The translations under genes and the position numbers were made by a program. DNA of 64,000 nt, from assembly GCA_028287895.1 (NCBI GenBank), contig JAQBOV010000029.1, positions 1 through 64,000 of the forward strand, read 5' to 3'. Position 1 is the stretch's first letter; each line of letters starts with the position of its first letter. This DNA is from Mucilaginibacter sp. GTDB taxonomy: Bacteria > Bacteroidota > Bacteroidia > Sphingobacteriales > Sphingobacteriaceae. This document shows, piece by piece, positions 41,604 to 50,281 of the stretch. Below the pieces are notes generated by a model. That model was not told the DNA's origin, made no database searches, and worked only from the letters and a program-made list of their open reading frames with translations.

Positions 41604-44051
41604 TTAAAACTCCGCGCTCAAATACCCCATCCTTCCATTTGCATCCATGCCTTGTACAACCACCCTGTATTTTTTTGTTTGGTCTGAATTATAAAATTGT
41701 ATTTTGAAATTTCCCAGGCTGTCTGTAGTCAAATCATGGTTCCAGTATAGGGTGGTACGGTAGTCGGGCTGCCGGGCTTGTTTGTCAATGCTATAATCCG
41801 GCAATGAAAATTCGCGGGTTAGACTATAGCCGTTAAAAGTATACCTGTCAAAAGTTCCGCTGCTGCTTGTGCCTTTATCATCGCCGTATGTTTTGGTATA
41901 AACCAGTATTGCACCTATAAAACCGCCTCCTGTGGGTGCGAACCAAACCGGTGGTGGTGCAAACCGTATCAATGCTATATCCTGTAAGGAAATATTTTCT
42001 ATATCACCTAACGAAACCTGCGCTTCATCCAGGTAAAAAAAAGGCAGACTATTCGCGTCACTTAGGTTAGAGCTTCCGCGATATTTAAAAACATAGGTCG
42101 AGCCATCCGGGCTAATATATATTTGTAAGCCAGGAAATTTTCCCTGTATGTAGTTTATAATACTCACGCCAGGTAAAGAAGGGGTATTCACCAGGTCAAG
42201 GGTAGATGAATCATCTAAATCAAAATTCTTCACGTGGTTCTTTATCACTAACTCGGTCGGAGTTAATTTGCGTTCTTTGATATTTACCGTTTTTAAAGCG
42301 ATCCCCTGGGTAACAAACCGGGCATTTTGTCCAGTTATGATATGATCTAAAAATGCATTTTTAACAACAGGTTTTATTTTGGCAAAGGTGCTTAAAGTAT
42401 CCGGGCCAAAATGTATGGTATCTACATCCTGCTTGAAAAATGCAATTTTTGCAGACTGCTTTTTATTTTTTGCATTGACCACCTCAAAGTACATGTTCGC
42501 CGTGCCCTGGCGATCATAATCTTTCAATACAAAGCAGCCGGTGCTATCGGGCGCAATAAAGACTATCTTTTTGCTTGAATCGGCATTTGTGATCATCAGC
42601 TTTATTCTCAGGTTGTCCTTATCGTGATAATTTTCAATTTGACCGGCGATCACTTGTGTGCTTTCCACAAAATATTTCAATACCCGCGGCTGAGCTTTAA
42701 ATACGGTATCCCACTTAAAATGCCGCCAGCCATTAGTGAGCATCACCAGGTCAAGCTGTTTTTGCAAGGTATCACTGTTGTTTTTTAAGTAATACCCGGG
42801 CTGATATATCCGGCCGCTTAACTCGGAACTCATTAAAAAGTAAGAGCAAATATGGTCTTCCGGCTCACTGCCTATAGCGGCATCGGTTACCGCTATGGAT
42901 AAATTTGCCTTTGCCGGCTGATCTTTATTATCCTTTAAATTCAGTGTAAAAACATTTTTGCCTTTGGCGTTGTAAGACAAGGTGTCTTTTACCAGCGAAA
43001 GCTTAAACAGATCGTATTTATTAATAAAAACTATTCTTTCGGCACCGGGCACGCCGTTTTCGTCAAAAATTGTTAAGCGCAGTATACCGGTTGAAAAGTC
43101 ATCCTTTTTTAGGCTGAATACGTTGATGCCACGAATTAATTTTAGCGGATAAGTAACGCTCAGGCCGTTATTTTGTACTGCCTCTAAAATGATATCCTGA
43201 TGTTCCAGCCGCCTGTCTGAATAGGTCATTCTTACTTCCAATTCATTAACAGAGGCATTAACCCGCATACTGATACCGGTTTTTTTTACTTTTGGCAAAG
43301 CGATATACTGCACAGTACTATCCGGCAAATGAACCTGCGCAGTGTAGTTCACATTTGCAGACGCTTCCAGTTCAAAACTACCCATTCCATCATGTACAGT
43401 TGTCAATTTAGCGATGGATCTTTTGTTTTTGCTCAACACATCGCCATACACCCTGGCGGGCAGCCCATTTTCATCCGTTGCCTTAAAGGCCACATTACAG
43501 ATATTGCCGTCAACCAGGTCGCCGCCTTCAGGATAAAAATTGATATGATAAGTTTTAGCCTCACTTACACGAAATGTTTGGTTAGCCCTGTCATGGATAT
43601 TTTGTATATATATGTTTTGATGATAAAAATCCCCTTCATCAAAATTCAGCATCCAGGTTGTAAATGCCTGCAGTTGATACCAGCCGGTATGCAGGGTATC
43701 GGACAGGCTTATATTACCGTAGGCTGTGCTGTTTTTTAGTGGCAGTTTATCCTGCTTTATGAGTTTGCCCTGTGCATCTGATAAGCGCACATATACAATT
43801 TTACTCAGGAGCGATGGTTTGCCATAAGCCAGAAGATAAGTCTTGTACCAAAGGGCTTGTCCTCCCAGGTAAATATTTTGATCTGTATGGATAAATATCT
43901 TTTCCTGCGGGTATCTTTTATTGTAGCCAGACAACGAATTTGTTAGTTTCTGCCCTACAGAATCTAAACGGGGGGGTATAGTTTGGGCATCTGCTAAAAA
44001 TGAATTTAACAGACCTGACAATAAGATAATCCATCTTAATTGTTTTCTCAT
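41604..44051 (-). CDS. Exported MG2/TonB-plug-like protein
   Basis: 815 residues with a signal peptide (ending LADAQ). The N-terminal part has macroglobulin MG2-like strands (PQEKIFIHTDQNIYLGGQALWYKTYLLAY). The middle carries further Ig-like domains. Residues about 640-750 resemble a TonB-receptor plug (VSIINYIQGKFPGLQIYI ... LPFFYLDEAQVSLGDIENIS ... GGGFIGAILVYTKT), but no outer-membrane barrel follows. Proteins of this layout are common in Bacteroidetes and are presumed to be periplasmic or surface exported; function unknown. Confidence 0.85.
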   Translation of the reverse strand: MRKQLRWIILLSGLLNSFLADAQTIPPRLDSVGQKLTNSLSGYNKRYPQEKIFIHTDQNIYLGGQALWYKTYLLAYGKPSLLSKIVYVRLSDAQGKLIKQDKLPLKNSTAYGNISLSDTLHTGWYQLQAFTTWMLNFDEGDFYHQNIYIQNIHDRANQTFRVSEAKTYHINFYPEGGDLVDGNICNVAFKATDENGLPARVYGDVLSKNKRSIAKLTTVHDGMGSFELEASANVNYTAQVHLPDSTVQYIALPKVKKTGISMRVNASVNELEVRMTYSDRRLEHQDIILEAVQNNGLSVTYPLKLIRGINVFSLKKDDFSTGILRLTIFDENGVPGAERIVFINKYDLFKLSLVKDTLSYNAKGKNVFTLNLKDNKDQPAKANLSIAVTDAAIGSEPEDHICSYFLMSSELSGRIYQPGYYLKNNSDTLQKQLDLVMLTNGWRHFKWDTVFKAQPRVLKYFVESTQVIAGQIENYHDKDNLRIKLMITNADSSKKIVFIAPDSTGCFVLKDYDRQGTANMYFEVVNAKNKKQSAKIAFFKQDVDTIHFGPDTLSTFAKIKPVVKNAFLDHIITGQNARFVTQGIALKTVNIKERKLTPTELVIKNHVKNFDLDDSSTLDLVNTPSLPGVSIINYIQGKFPGLQIYISPDGSTYVFKYRGSSNLSDANSLPFFYLDEAQVSLGDIENISLQDIALIRFAPPPVWFAPTGGGFIGAILVYTKTYGDDKGTSSSGTFDRYTFNGYSLTREFSLPDYSIDKQARQPDYRTTLYWNHDLTTDSLGNFKIQFYNSDQTKKYRVVVQGMDANGRMGYLSAEF

Positions 44052-44153
44052 TACAATAGCTAAGGTTTATGACAATACTAAGTTAACCGAATTTACATAA
44101 TTAATATCAAAGCACTGACATTAAAATCTTTATAAAAAAATAACAGACAAAAA

Positions 44154-44178
44154 GAGCCCGCTCAATAGCACGGGCCCC
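44154..44178 (-). terminator. Terminator of the NTF2-like lipoprotein gene
   Basis: On the minus strand GGGCCCGTG and the matching CGGGCTC, around a ~10-base loop, are followed by TTTTTGTC, about 12 bases after the gene's stop. Confidence 0.7.
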
Positions 44179-44189
44179 TTGATGAGAAT

Positions 44190-44729
44190 TTATTTAGCTT
44201 TCTTTAATAACTGGCGTTTTGAACTGGTGTAAACAATTTTTCCGTTCACCACATTATTATCGTCCTGGTAATATGCGGAGTCTACTTTGCCCGTTTTGTA
44301 AGTATCTGTTTCTTTATACCATACGCCAACCCAATCGGTATTCTTGTCGGTACTATGTAAATTGGTTACCGCAACAAGATCTATCTTAACACCGCTTAAG
44401 CTGTCCCTGAATTTTTGAAAAAAATGCATCAGGCTGTCGCGGCGGGCCTTCACTACTTTTATACCGGTTGGGGAATCCCAGGAAACGGTATCAGCATAAT
44501 AAGCTGGTGCATTGCTCAGTTTATTGTCTTGCCAATCTTTGTAAGATTGTAAGACCGCCTGTTCATTTTTTTGATTATCCGATATAGTAAAAGAAGAAGA
44601 ATAAGAAGCCTTGTAAGGCATTGCTACTGAATCGGTTTTAGCGTCAGCAGTTTTAGCTCCGTTTTTACAGGATGCCAATAAGGCAATCCCGATAGCTACC
44701 GGTGCTAATAAATACAGAATCTTTTTCAT
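44190..44729 (-). CDS. NTF2/SnoaL-like lipoprotein
   Basis: 179 residues from the ATG at 44729 (MKKILYLLAPVAIGIALLASC), preferred to the tracked ORF, which has 23 extra residues before the signal. Lipobox LLASC. The mature part, about residues 55-175, has the helix-then-curved-sheet pattern of NTF2-like proteins (NEQAVLQSYKDWQDNKLSNAPAYYADTVSWDSP ... MHFFQKFRDSLSGVKIDLVAV). Likely a periplasmic or outer-membrane lipoprotein of unknown ligand. A terminator follows. Confidence 0.78.
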   Translation of the reverse strand: MKKILYLLAPVAIGIALLASCKNGAKTADAKTDSVAMPYKASYSSSFTISDNQKNEQAVLQSYKDWQDNKLSNAPAYYADTVSWDSPTGIKVVKARRDSLMHFFQKFRDSLSGVKIDLVAVTNLHSTDKNTDWVGVWYKETDTYKTGKVDSAYYQDDNNVVNGKIVYTSSKRQLLKKAK

Positions 44730-44910
44730 TGCAATTGGGTTTAAGTGGTGAAAATTGGGTTTACTTAAATAAATGTACTGTAACTTTTTGATATTCAAAA
44801 GTTTAGTGATTTTTATTTTTATAATATAATTTCACGCGATAAATTTGTCCGGAAGTTATTATCTTACCATACCTGGCGCAGGAATGAAACTTTAGCCAAT
44901 CATCAACCAT

Positions 44911-45522
44911 ATGAAATCCGCCCTTTTAGAAAATTTCGGCTATATTGATATCTACCTGTTTGATCAGTTACTGAAAGGTACATATGATGATTGCCGGAAG
45001 GTGCTGGATGCAGGCTGTGGAAGCGGGCGCAACCTGGTTTATTTTCTACGGAACGGATACGAGGTTTATGCCATCGACCCAAACGCCGGGGCGGTAGAGG
45101 TAGTTAAGCTGTTGGCCAAAAGTATTGCCCCGGCTATTCCCCAGACTAATTTCATGGTTACCAATGCCGAGAATTTGTCTTTTGCCGATCAATACTTCGA
45201 CCTGGTGATCAGCAGCGCTGTATTGCATTTTGCAGATAGTGAGGCGCATTTTGATCGTATGCTGCAGGCCCTATGGCGGGTACTTAAACCCGGCGGCTAC
45301 CTGTTTGCCCGGCTTGCTTCTGATATCGGCATAGAAAGCCTGGTGCTGCCAATAGGCAAAGGGCGGTATCTGCTGCCCGATGGCTCGGAACGCTTTTTGG
45401 TAAATGAGCAAATGCTGCTGAACTATACCTCATCACTCAAGGCGAAACTGCACGAACCTATTAAAACCACCAACGTTCAAAACCTACGATCTATGACCAC
45501 CTGGTGCCTGCAAAAACTATAA
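44911..45522 (+). CDS. Class I SAM-dependent methyltransferase
   Basis: 203 residues of the Methyltransf_11 type. Motif I is VLDAGCGSGRNLVYFL (about residues 32-47), followed by VYAIDPN, a motif II-like FDLVISSAVLHF, and LKPGGYLFARL. Substrate unknown; no partner gene is adjacent. Cytoplasmic. Confidence 0.9.
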   Translation: MKSALLENFGYIDIYLFDQLLKGTYDDCRKVLDAGCGSGRNLVYFLRNGYEVYAIDPNAGAVEVVKLLAKSIAPAIPQTNFMVTNAENLSFADQYFDLVISSAVLHFADSEAHFDRMLQALWRVLKPGGYLFARLASDIGIESLVLPIGKGRYLLPDGSERFLVNEQMLLNYTSSLKAKLHEPIKTTNVQNLRSMTTWCLQKL

Positions 45523-45618
45523 TTAAAAAAAACGTTGCCAGATAAGAATGGATTTGCTTAATTGCAGCAATAAGCTGTAACAAGCACCGTTTATTTTTTT
45601 TTAACCAACATCTTTAAC

Positions 45619-46146
45619 ATGAAATTTTTAAAATCCAATTTTCCCGTCATTCTAATTTTAGTCGCAACCATTTCGTTACAAGCCTGTAAGGCAAAAAAGA
45701 AAGTGGTGCAGGAAGCACCGCCACAATCTGTTGAAACCCCGGCACCGCCCGTTCAGCAAGCTCCGCCGCCGCCGCCGGCAGCTCAGCCAGCTCCGGCACC
45801 TGCTCCGGCGCCCGACTATAATTTCAGCAATATTCAATTTGAATTTGACTCGGGCATATTAAAAACAGAATCGTACCCTATATTGGATAAAGCCGCCGCA
45901 GAAATGAAAAAAGACCCTACGGCCACATTTATTTTGAAGGGATATGCCTCTGCTGAAGGTACCGATGCTCATAATATGGAGCTATCCGCAGACCGGGCCA
46001 ACTCGGTAAAAGTGTACCTGGTGAATACCGGGGTAAGTGCTGCTAGTATAACTGCGAAAGGTTATGGCGAAAGCAACCCGGTAGCTGACAACAGCACCGA
46101 AGCCGGAAGGGTATTGAACCGCCGGGTAGAGATCAAAAAGCAATAA
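45619..46146 (+). CDS. OmpA-family peptidoglycan-binding lipoprotein
   Basis: 175 residues. Lipobox ISLQAC (Cys near 23), then a Pro/Ala-rich linker of about 40 residues (APPVQQAPPPPPAAQPAPAPAP), then an OmpA C-terminal domain from about residue 70 with IQFEFDSGILK, LKGYASAEGTDAHNMELSADRANSVKVYL and GYGESNPV, ending RRVEI. It anchors the outer membrane to peptidoglycan. A strong GC hairpin terminator follows at once. Confidence 0.95.
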   Translation: MKFLKSNFPVILILVATISLQACKAKKKVVQEAPPQSVETPAPPVQQAPPPPPAAQPAPAPAPAPDYNFSNIQFEFDSGILKTESYPILDKAAAEMKKDPTATFILKGYASAEGTDAHNMELSADRANSVKVYLVNTGVSAASITAKGYGESNPVADNSTEAGRVLNRRVEIKKQ

Positions 46147-46163
46147 TAGATATCTGCAAATAG

Positions 46164-46194
46164 GTCCCGGCAGGCATCTTAGGCCTGCCGGGAC
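46164..46194 (+). terminator. Strong GC hairpin after OmpA gene
   Basis: GTCCCGGCAGG and CCTGCCGGGAC pair perfectly over 11 bases, 18 bases after the stop, followed by TATTTG. Confidence 0.7.
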
Positions 46195-46213
46195 TATTTG
46201 TTTAGACTTTAAA

Positions 46214-46609
46214 TCACTTCGCCTTCTTCCTTTTCATCGCCAACACCTCATTTTCCTCGATACGGGCCAAAACAATTCGGGTAATTATTCCGGCCGGCAA
46301 TGGTTCCTCCGGGTTAAAATGCAGGGTCATGCCGGATAATTTGCAGCCGGATAATTCATTTTTTATTTGCTTAACCAGCTTTGAGCTCATGGTATATAAG
46401 CTGCAATATTTTGTATTGGTACCAATACCCACCAGCATATAAATATATTTAAAACAGTGTACCTGATAACTGAATGTTTCTTCCGCAAAGGGTATTATGG
46501 ACCTGATCAGCGCATGAAGCTCTGTTAAACAAGGCCGGAATTGAGGGTCTTGTGTCAAAAGGAAATTACTGAACAAATAGGGCTGATTGTCTTTGGAAGG
46601 CTTGGTCAT
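46214..46609 (-). CDS. DUF1801 protein
   Basis: 131 residues of the DUF1801/YdhG type, seen in FAEETFSYQVHCFKYIYMLVGIGTNTKYCSLYTMS and in SGCKLSGMTLHFNPEEPLPAGIITRIVLARI. Small cytoplasmic protein of unknown role. It converges with the OmpA gene and shares the terminator region. Confidence 0.85.
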   Translation of the reverse strand: MTKPSKDNQPYLFSNFLLTQDPQFRPCLTELHALIRSIIPFAEETFSYQVHCFKYIYMLVGIGTNTKYCSLYTMSSKLVKQIKNELSGCKLSGMTLHFNPEEPLPAGIITRIVLARIEENEVLAMKRKKAK

Positions 46610-46678
46610 TGGTTAGGGATAATGGTTAGCCTAAGATACGATGTTTCACAATTTATTCAATGGGTGTTGTGGAAGCTA

Positions 46679-46872
46679 CGCCATCAGTTTCCTGATCAAT
46701 CAAAATCCAAAAAGGGCAGGGTTACTGGGGCATACATCAATTGGTAAACCACCTGGTATTTAAAAAAGTACCGGCACTCAAATATTTGCCGCTCGAGGTG
46801 GTTACCAGGGAGAATGCAGCATACGATACCAGTGATGAGCTGATCTATGACGATTGTAAACTGATCGTTTAA
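46679..46872 (+). pseudogene. C-terminal fragment of a LacI-type regulator (sugar-binding domain)
   Basis: Plus-strand codons read QGYWGIHQLVNHLVFKKVPA, then LKYLPLEVVTRENAAYDTSD and ELIYDDCKLIV before the TAA at 46870. QGY.GI..L..HLV.K....YLPL.iVTREN is the characteristic end of the Bacteroidetes LacI-family or periplasmic-binding-type sensor domain. Upstream, ISFLINQNPKK is in a different frame, which points to a frameshift as well as loss of the N-terminal DNA-binding part. The overlapping minus ORF 46696-46911 is a shadow. Confidence 0.6.
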
Positions 46873-46905
46873 AAAAAATGCCGGGCGCTTATCAATCACC
46901 CGGCA
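46872..46905 (-). terminator. Terminator of the Rieske operon
   Basis: On the minus strand TGCCGGG and CCCGGCA pair around a 13-base loop and are followed by eight T, about 24 bases after the Rieske stop. It ends the five-gene operon. Confidence 0.8.
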
Positions 46906-46928
46906 AAACAATCAACCCAAACAAATAT

Positions 46929-47375
46929 TTATGCTGAAACGGTTAAGGTATTACCGTTAATTACCACATTGTATTTTTGCAGAGGCGAGGCCGCAGGACC
47001 CAAAACGACTGCCCCGCTTTTACTGAATTCGCTGCCATGTGCCGGGCAAATGAATATACCCTGGCCGGCATTATACCCAATGGTATTGCCCTGGTGGGTA
47101 CATGTTGCCTGCACGGCTGTAAAAGCGCTCCCCGTGTTACCCGCCGCTATCCTCACCAGGATGACGCCATGCTGCATTGTCGAATCTCCAATATTTGCCA
47201 GCTGGCTGCTCAGATCAATCGCAAATAAGTTGCCGCTGCCTGCCGGGGGAGGCGCTGGTGCATTGCCCGAAGGTGTAGGGTTGCTTCCCTTTGAACCGCA
47301 GGATACCAGGCCGCAACCTACGCATACCGCAACAAGTCCAATTCCCAATTTTGATAAAAATTCGTGCCTTTCCAT
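46929..47375 (-). CDS. Rieske [2Fe-2S] lipoprotein
   Basis: 148 residues. Lipobox-like LVSCGS near residue 27, a Pro/Gly linker, then a Rieske domain with both cluster boxes: CTHQG (box 1) and CPAHGS (box 2), the Cys/His pair in each binding one iron. It would be an electron-transfer protein attached on the periplasmic side. It is coupled to the barrel gene by a TAATG overlap and is the last gene of the sigma-factor operon. Confidence 0.93.
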   Translation of the reverse strand: MERHEFLSKLGIGLVAVCVGCGLVSCGSKGSNPTPSGNAPAPPPAGSGNLFAIDLSSQLANIGDSTMQHGVILVRIAAGNTGSAFTAVQATCTHQGNTIGYNAGQGIFICPAHGSEFSKSGAVVLGPAASPLQKYNVVINGNTLTVSA

Positions 47376-48313
47376 TATTTATAGCCACTTCCTTTATGAT
47401 TAAAATCGAACATCCGCGAAATAGTGAAGCCCAGGCGAAATTGCCCCCTTCCATAGCTGGCCTGCGATCCGCTTAAAGAGTTAATTTCGGAAATGCCCCT
47501 TGCATTGGTAATATTTATTGTAAATACGTGCCCCCCTGTTTGCTCTTCGATACCAAAACCCAATGGGTCAGAAAATCCGTTTGCACCGCTTCTGAAACTG
47601 GAGAAGGGATGTTCATAATCAACTAGAATACTCATACCCTTGGTGACCTTATAACGCCCTGCTGCCGTCAATGAGAAAAATTGCTGCTCATTACCGGGCA
47701 GATCCGGTATAGGCGTATTATCCCGTACGAATACGGGCGATACCTGCAGGGACAATGCAGATGTGAATTTACGTGAAATAATTACCTGCCCAAGATAGGA
47801 AAGCCGGTTTTCAAAAGTAGTGAATTGCCCGTATGGCCTTACACCTGTTTGGCCGAGCAGCGTGACAGCCACGGGCGAACTATTATCAGTTTTTTGATGC
47901 AATACCGCATATTTTAGTCCCAGTTCAATCAATCCTCCAATCGTGCTTCGTCCGAAATCAATATTCAGATTATCGGAAAGCCCATACTCAAAGCCGATAT
48001 AAACATCATTAATCGCATCAAGGCCAAATAAGGTTCTGGCTCCGCCTGTAGAAGTACCAATATCGCCAAAACGATGTATGACCAGGAAATTCAGGTTGTT
48101 CTTCTTTACCGTTACTGTTGTAGGGGATAAAATTAACCGGCTGGCTTTAAATGCAGCGATCACATCCTGGGGCTTATCCTCAGGGCTCATGGCATTCAAT
48201 AGTGAGTCGGCTGATGTTTCTTTTTTGGCGCCTTTTTTTACGGTATCCGTTTGCTGCGCCTTTAGGCCGGCAGCAAGGGCCAGGAAGATAAAAACGGTAA
48301 TTATTCTTTTCAT
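47375..48313 (-). CDS. DUF5777-type outer-membrane beta-barrel
   Basis: 312 residues with a signal peptide (MKRIITVFIFLALAAGLKAQ). Alternating-strand pattern typical of a 12-16 strand barrel (VYIGFEYGLSDNLNIDFGRS, LSLQVSPVFVRD, FRLGFTISRMF). It matches the DUF5777 pattern of uncharacterised barrels. Coupled to the Rieske gene by one shared base and 26 bases after the YceI stop, so it probably acts with them at the envelope. Confidence 0.8.
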   Translation of the reverse strand: MKRIITVFIFLALAAGLKAQQTDTVKKGAKKETSADSLLNAMSPEDKPQDVIAAFKASRLILSPTTVTVKKNNLNFLVIHRFGDIGTSTGGARTLFGLDAINDVYIGFEYGLSDNLNIDFGRSTIGGLIELGLKYAVLHQKTDNSSPVAVTLLGQTGVRPYGQFTTFENRLSYLGQVIISRKFTSALSLQVSPVFVRDNTPIPDLPGNEQQFFSLTAAGRYKVTKGMSILVDYEHPFSSFRSGANGFSDPLGFGIEEQTGGHVFTINITNARGISEINSLSGSQASYGRGQFRLGFTISRMFDFNHKGSGYK

Positions 48314-48338
48314 GACAGGAAGTATTTATTTTGAGTGA

Positions 48339-48887
48339 TTATTGTTTTTTATACGCTGTGTATGTAGCCGCTATACGGATACGTATACTTTCAGCTATGT
48401 GATGAAATACGATAGCCGGTATGTCTATGTGATGATCTGCACATTTAACCATAAATTCTGATGTCATAGTCAGTACGCCATTACTAACTTTAAGGTTGCC
48501 TGCGATGGTACGTGTTTGAGTAACTCCATGCACTTGCAAATCGCCCACTGCAGTTACCGGATAACTGCCATCTTTTGAAAGATCGGGGTGCTCCTGTATT
48601 TTGCCTTTAAAGGTAGCTTTGGGGTACTTATCGCTCTCCATATAATTTTCATTAAAATGCTCCTCCATTAATGATTTTGGAAAATGAAAATCACGAACAG
48701 GCACACTAAAAGCCAGCTCGCCGGTGGCAGCATTATAAACTGACGCTCCGCTGGTTGCCGTGGCTGCAATATCCTCTATTGGCGCACTTGAATATAGATT
48801 GATCTTTGCATTTTTACAGGTATAGATATCCTGTCCCGCCTGGTTGGTCGTTAGCCAGGCAAGTAAAATAAGAGCGATGTATTTCAT
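48339..48887 (-). CDS. YceI-family exported protein
   Basis: 182 residues with an N-terminal signal. The mature part has the YceI lipocalin-like pattern: FSVPVRDFHFPKSLMEEHFNENYMESDKYPKATFKGKI, then YPVTAVGDLQVHGVTQTRTI. Such proteins bind isoprenoids or polyprenyl-type lipids in the periplasm and often sit beside cytochrome or Rieske proteins. It starts 3 bases before the stop of the upstream gene region and precedes the barrel and Rieske genes, suggesting a shared redox or quinone-related role. Confidence 0.92.
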   Translation of the reverse strand: MKYIALILLAWLTTNQAGQDIYTCKNAKINLYSSAPIEDIAATATSGASVYNAATGELAFSVPVRDFHFPKSLMEEHFNENYMESDKYPKATFKGKIQEHPDLSKDGSYPVTAVGDLQVHGVTQTRTIAGNLKVSNGVLTMTSEFMVKCADHHIDIPAIVFHHIAESIRIRIAATYTAYKKQ

Positions 48888-48889
48888 TT

Positions 48890-50281
48890 TTATTTTGGTT
48901 TTGATGATGCGTTTAAGCTCCAGCTAAGGCCCAAAGCCACGCCGGTGCTTTGCAGCCTTACCTGGCTGGCTCCTACATCTGATAATGGAACTTTTAAATA
49001 TGGTTGAACAGTTAAACCCACTTTTGAATTTATTTGGTGCGTATAGGTGGCATCCAGGTTCAATACGCTTAAAATATTACGGTTCTTGTTAATCACCGTA
49101 AACGCTGCCGGGCCGCTTGCATAGTAGGAATCGGGATAATTAAATTTATAGTCCTCGCGCAGCATAAAATAGGACGACAATCCGGTTCCCAGTGTGATTT
49201 TATTTCCCTGCTGACTATAAACCTGGTAATTTATATTCAGAGGTATATCCAGCATGCGGCAGTTAGCATTAACACTTGAAGGCTGAGTTTTAAACTGATA
49301 AGCGGTATGATAATTATCAAACGAAGTCAGGTATGGTTTAATGTCATACATGGCCCCGCCGCTGATGGTCCACTTCCGGGCAAAAGTAACCGACAACACG
49401 GCCCCGAAATTGCCGCCAATCTTGCTTTGCTGGAAAGAGGAATTCACCCCGTTCAGATCAGAAGAAGCGAATACACCCAATGCAAATTGAGGGCGATTAC
49501 CTGATTTTTGCGGACCTTTACCCTTTACTTTTACCAGAGCATTAGGCCCGGACTTATCTTTTTGTTGTTTATTATCAGCAGTGCCTAATTCAGTTCTATC
49601 GCTTGCAATGCCTGATTTTTTCTTATCTGAAACCATATTATCAGCAATAACTGCCTGCCTGCCGGTAGTATCAGGCAGTAAATTTTTACCCCTGCCCTCT
49701 ATCGCTATGGTCTCAGTGCCTGCTCCGGCAGTTCTATTCCTGGCCAGGTACCCGGTAGTGTCGCGGCGACCCGCCGGGGAAGGTAAGGTAAAGAACGATT
49801 TGCTTTTTTGACCATGCCTTAAACGGGCCGGGTTACCAGCATATTTGGCAGAAGTTAATGTTTTTTGTTTGTTGTGATCTGCCGCTTGCCGGGCAGGTTC
49901 GCCGCTTGTACCGGTATTGTCTTTTTTCTGATCGCTGGGATTGGAACGATTGGTAGCCGCATAATCTTTGGGAGCAACTTTCTCCTTATTAGAATCACGA
50001 TCAGCGTTATGGCGATGAGCAGCCGCCGTTTGCCCTTGTTTTTTGGGCTTAACGACTTCGGGTTTCAAAAATAAATAACCTAAAAATATAAGTAACAATG
50101 CCGCTGCGCTACCGATCACAGGCAACCAATAGATGATAACAGGACGTTTCTTACCTTTATCGAGCATCTGCTCCATAGCATCCCAGTCCTGATCTCTGAA
50201 TGTGGACTCACTGACCGGGTCTTCCAGCCTCTTTTTAAATAAGTTATCTAAATCTTCGTCCTTCTCCTTATTCATTCTCAA
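48890..50281 (-). CDS. Anti-sigma-like inner-membrane protein with C-terminal barrel-like domain
   Basis: 463 residues. A short cytoplasmic part (about 1-48, LFKKRLEDPVSESTFRDQDWDAMEQML) precedes one membrane segment (IIYWLPVIGSAAALLLIFLGYLFL). A long Lys/Gly/Thr-rich periplasmic stretch follows, and then a beta-rich C-terminal domain resembling outer-membrane barrel families (about 270-460). The layout, and its 4-base overlap with the ECF sigma gene, suggest it restrains the sigma factor, but no classical zinc-binding anti-sigma motif is seen. The barrel-like tail is unusual for such a role. Confidence 0.7.
   Translation of the reverse strand: MRMNKEKDEDLDNLFKKRLEDPVSESTFRDQDWDAMEQMLDKGKKRPVIIYWLPVIGSAAALLLIFLGYLFLKPEVVKPKKQGQTAAAHRHNADRDSNKEKVAPKDYAATNRSNPSDQKKDNTGTSGEPARQAADHNKQKTLTSAKYAGNPARLRHGQKSKSFFTLPSPAGRRDTTGYLARNRTAGAGTETIAIEGRGKNLLPDTTGRQAVIADNMVSDKKKSGIASDRTELGTADNKQQKDKSGPNALVKVKGKGPQKSGNRPQFALGVFASSDLNGVNSSFQQSKIGGNFGAVLSVTFARKWTISGGAMYDIKPYLTSFDNYHTAYQFKTQPSSVNANCRMLDIPLNINYQVYSQQGNKITLGTGLSSYFMLREDYKFNYPDSYYASGPAAFTVINKNRNILSVLNLDATYTHQINSKVGLTVQPYLKVPLSDVGASQVRLQSTGVALGLSWSLNASSKPK

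Noticed and set aside
46696-46911. 71-residue minus ORF
   Set aside because: It is antisense to the LacI-type fragment and covers the terminator.
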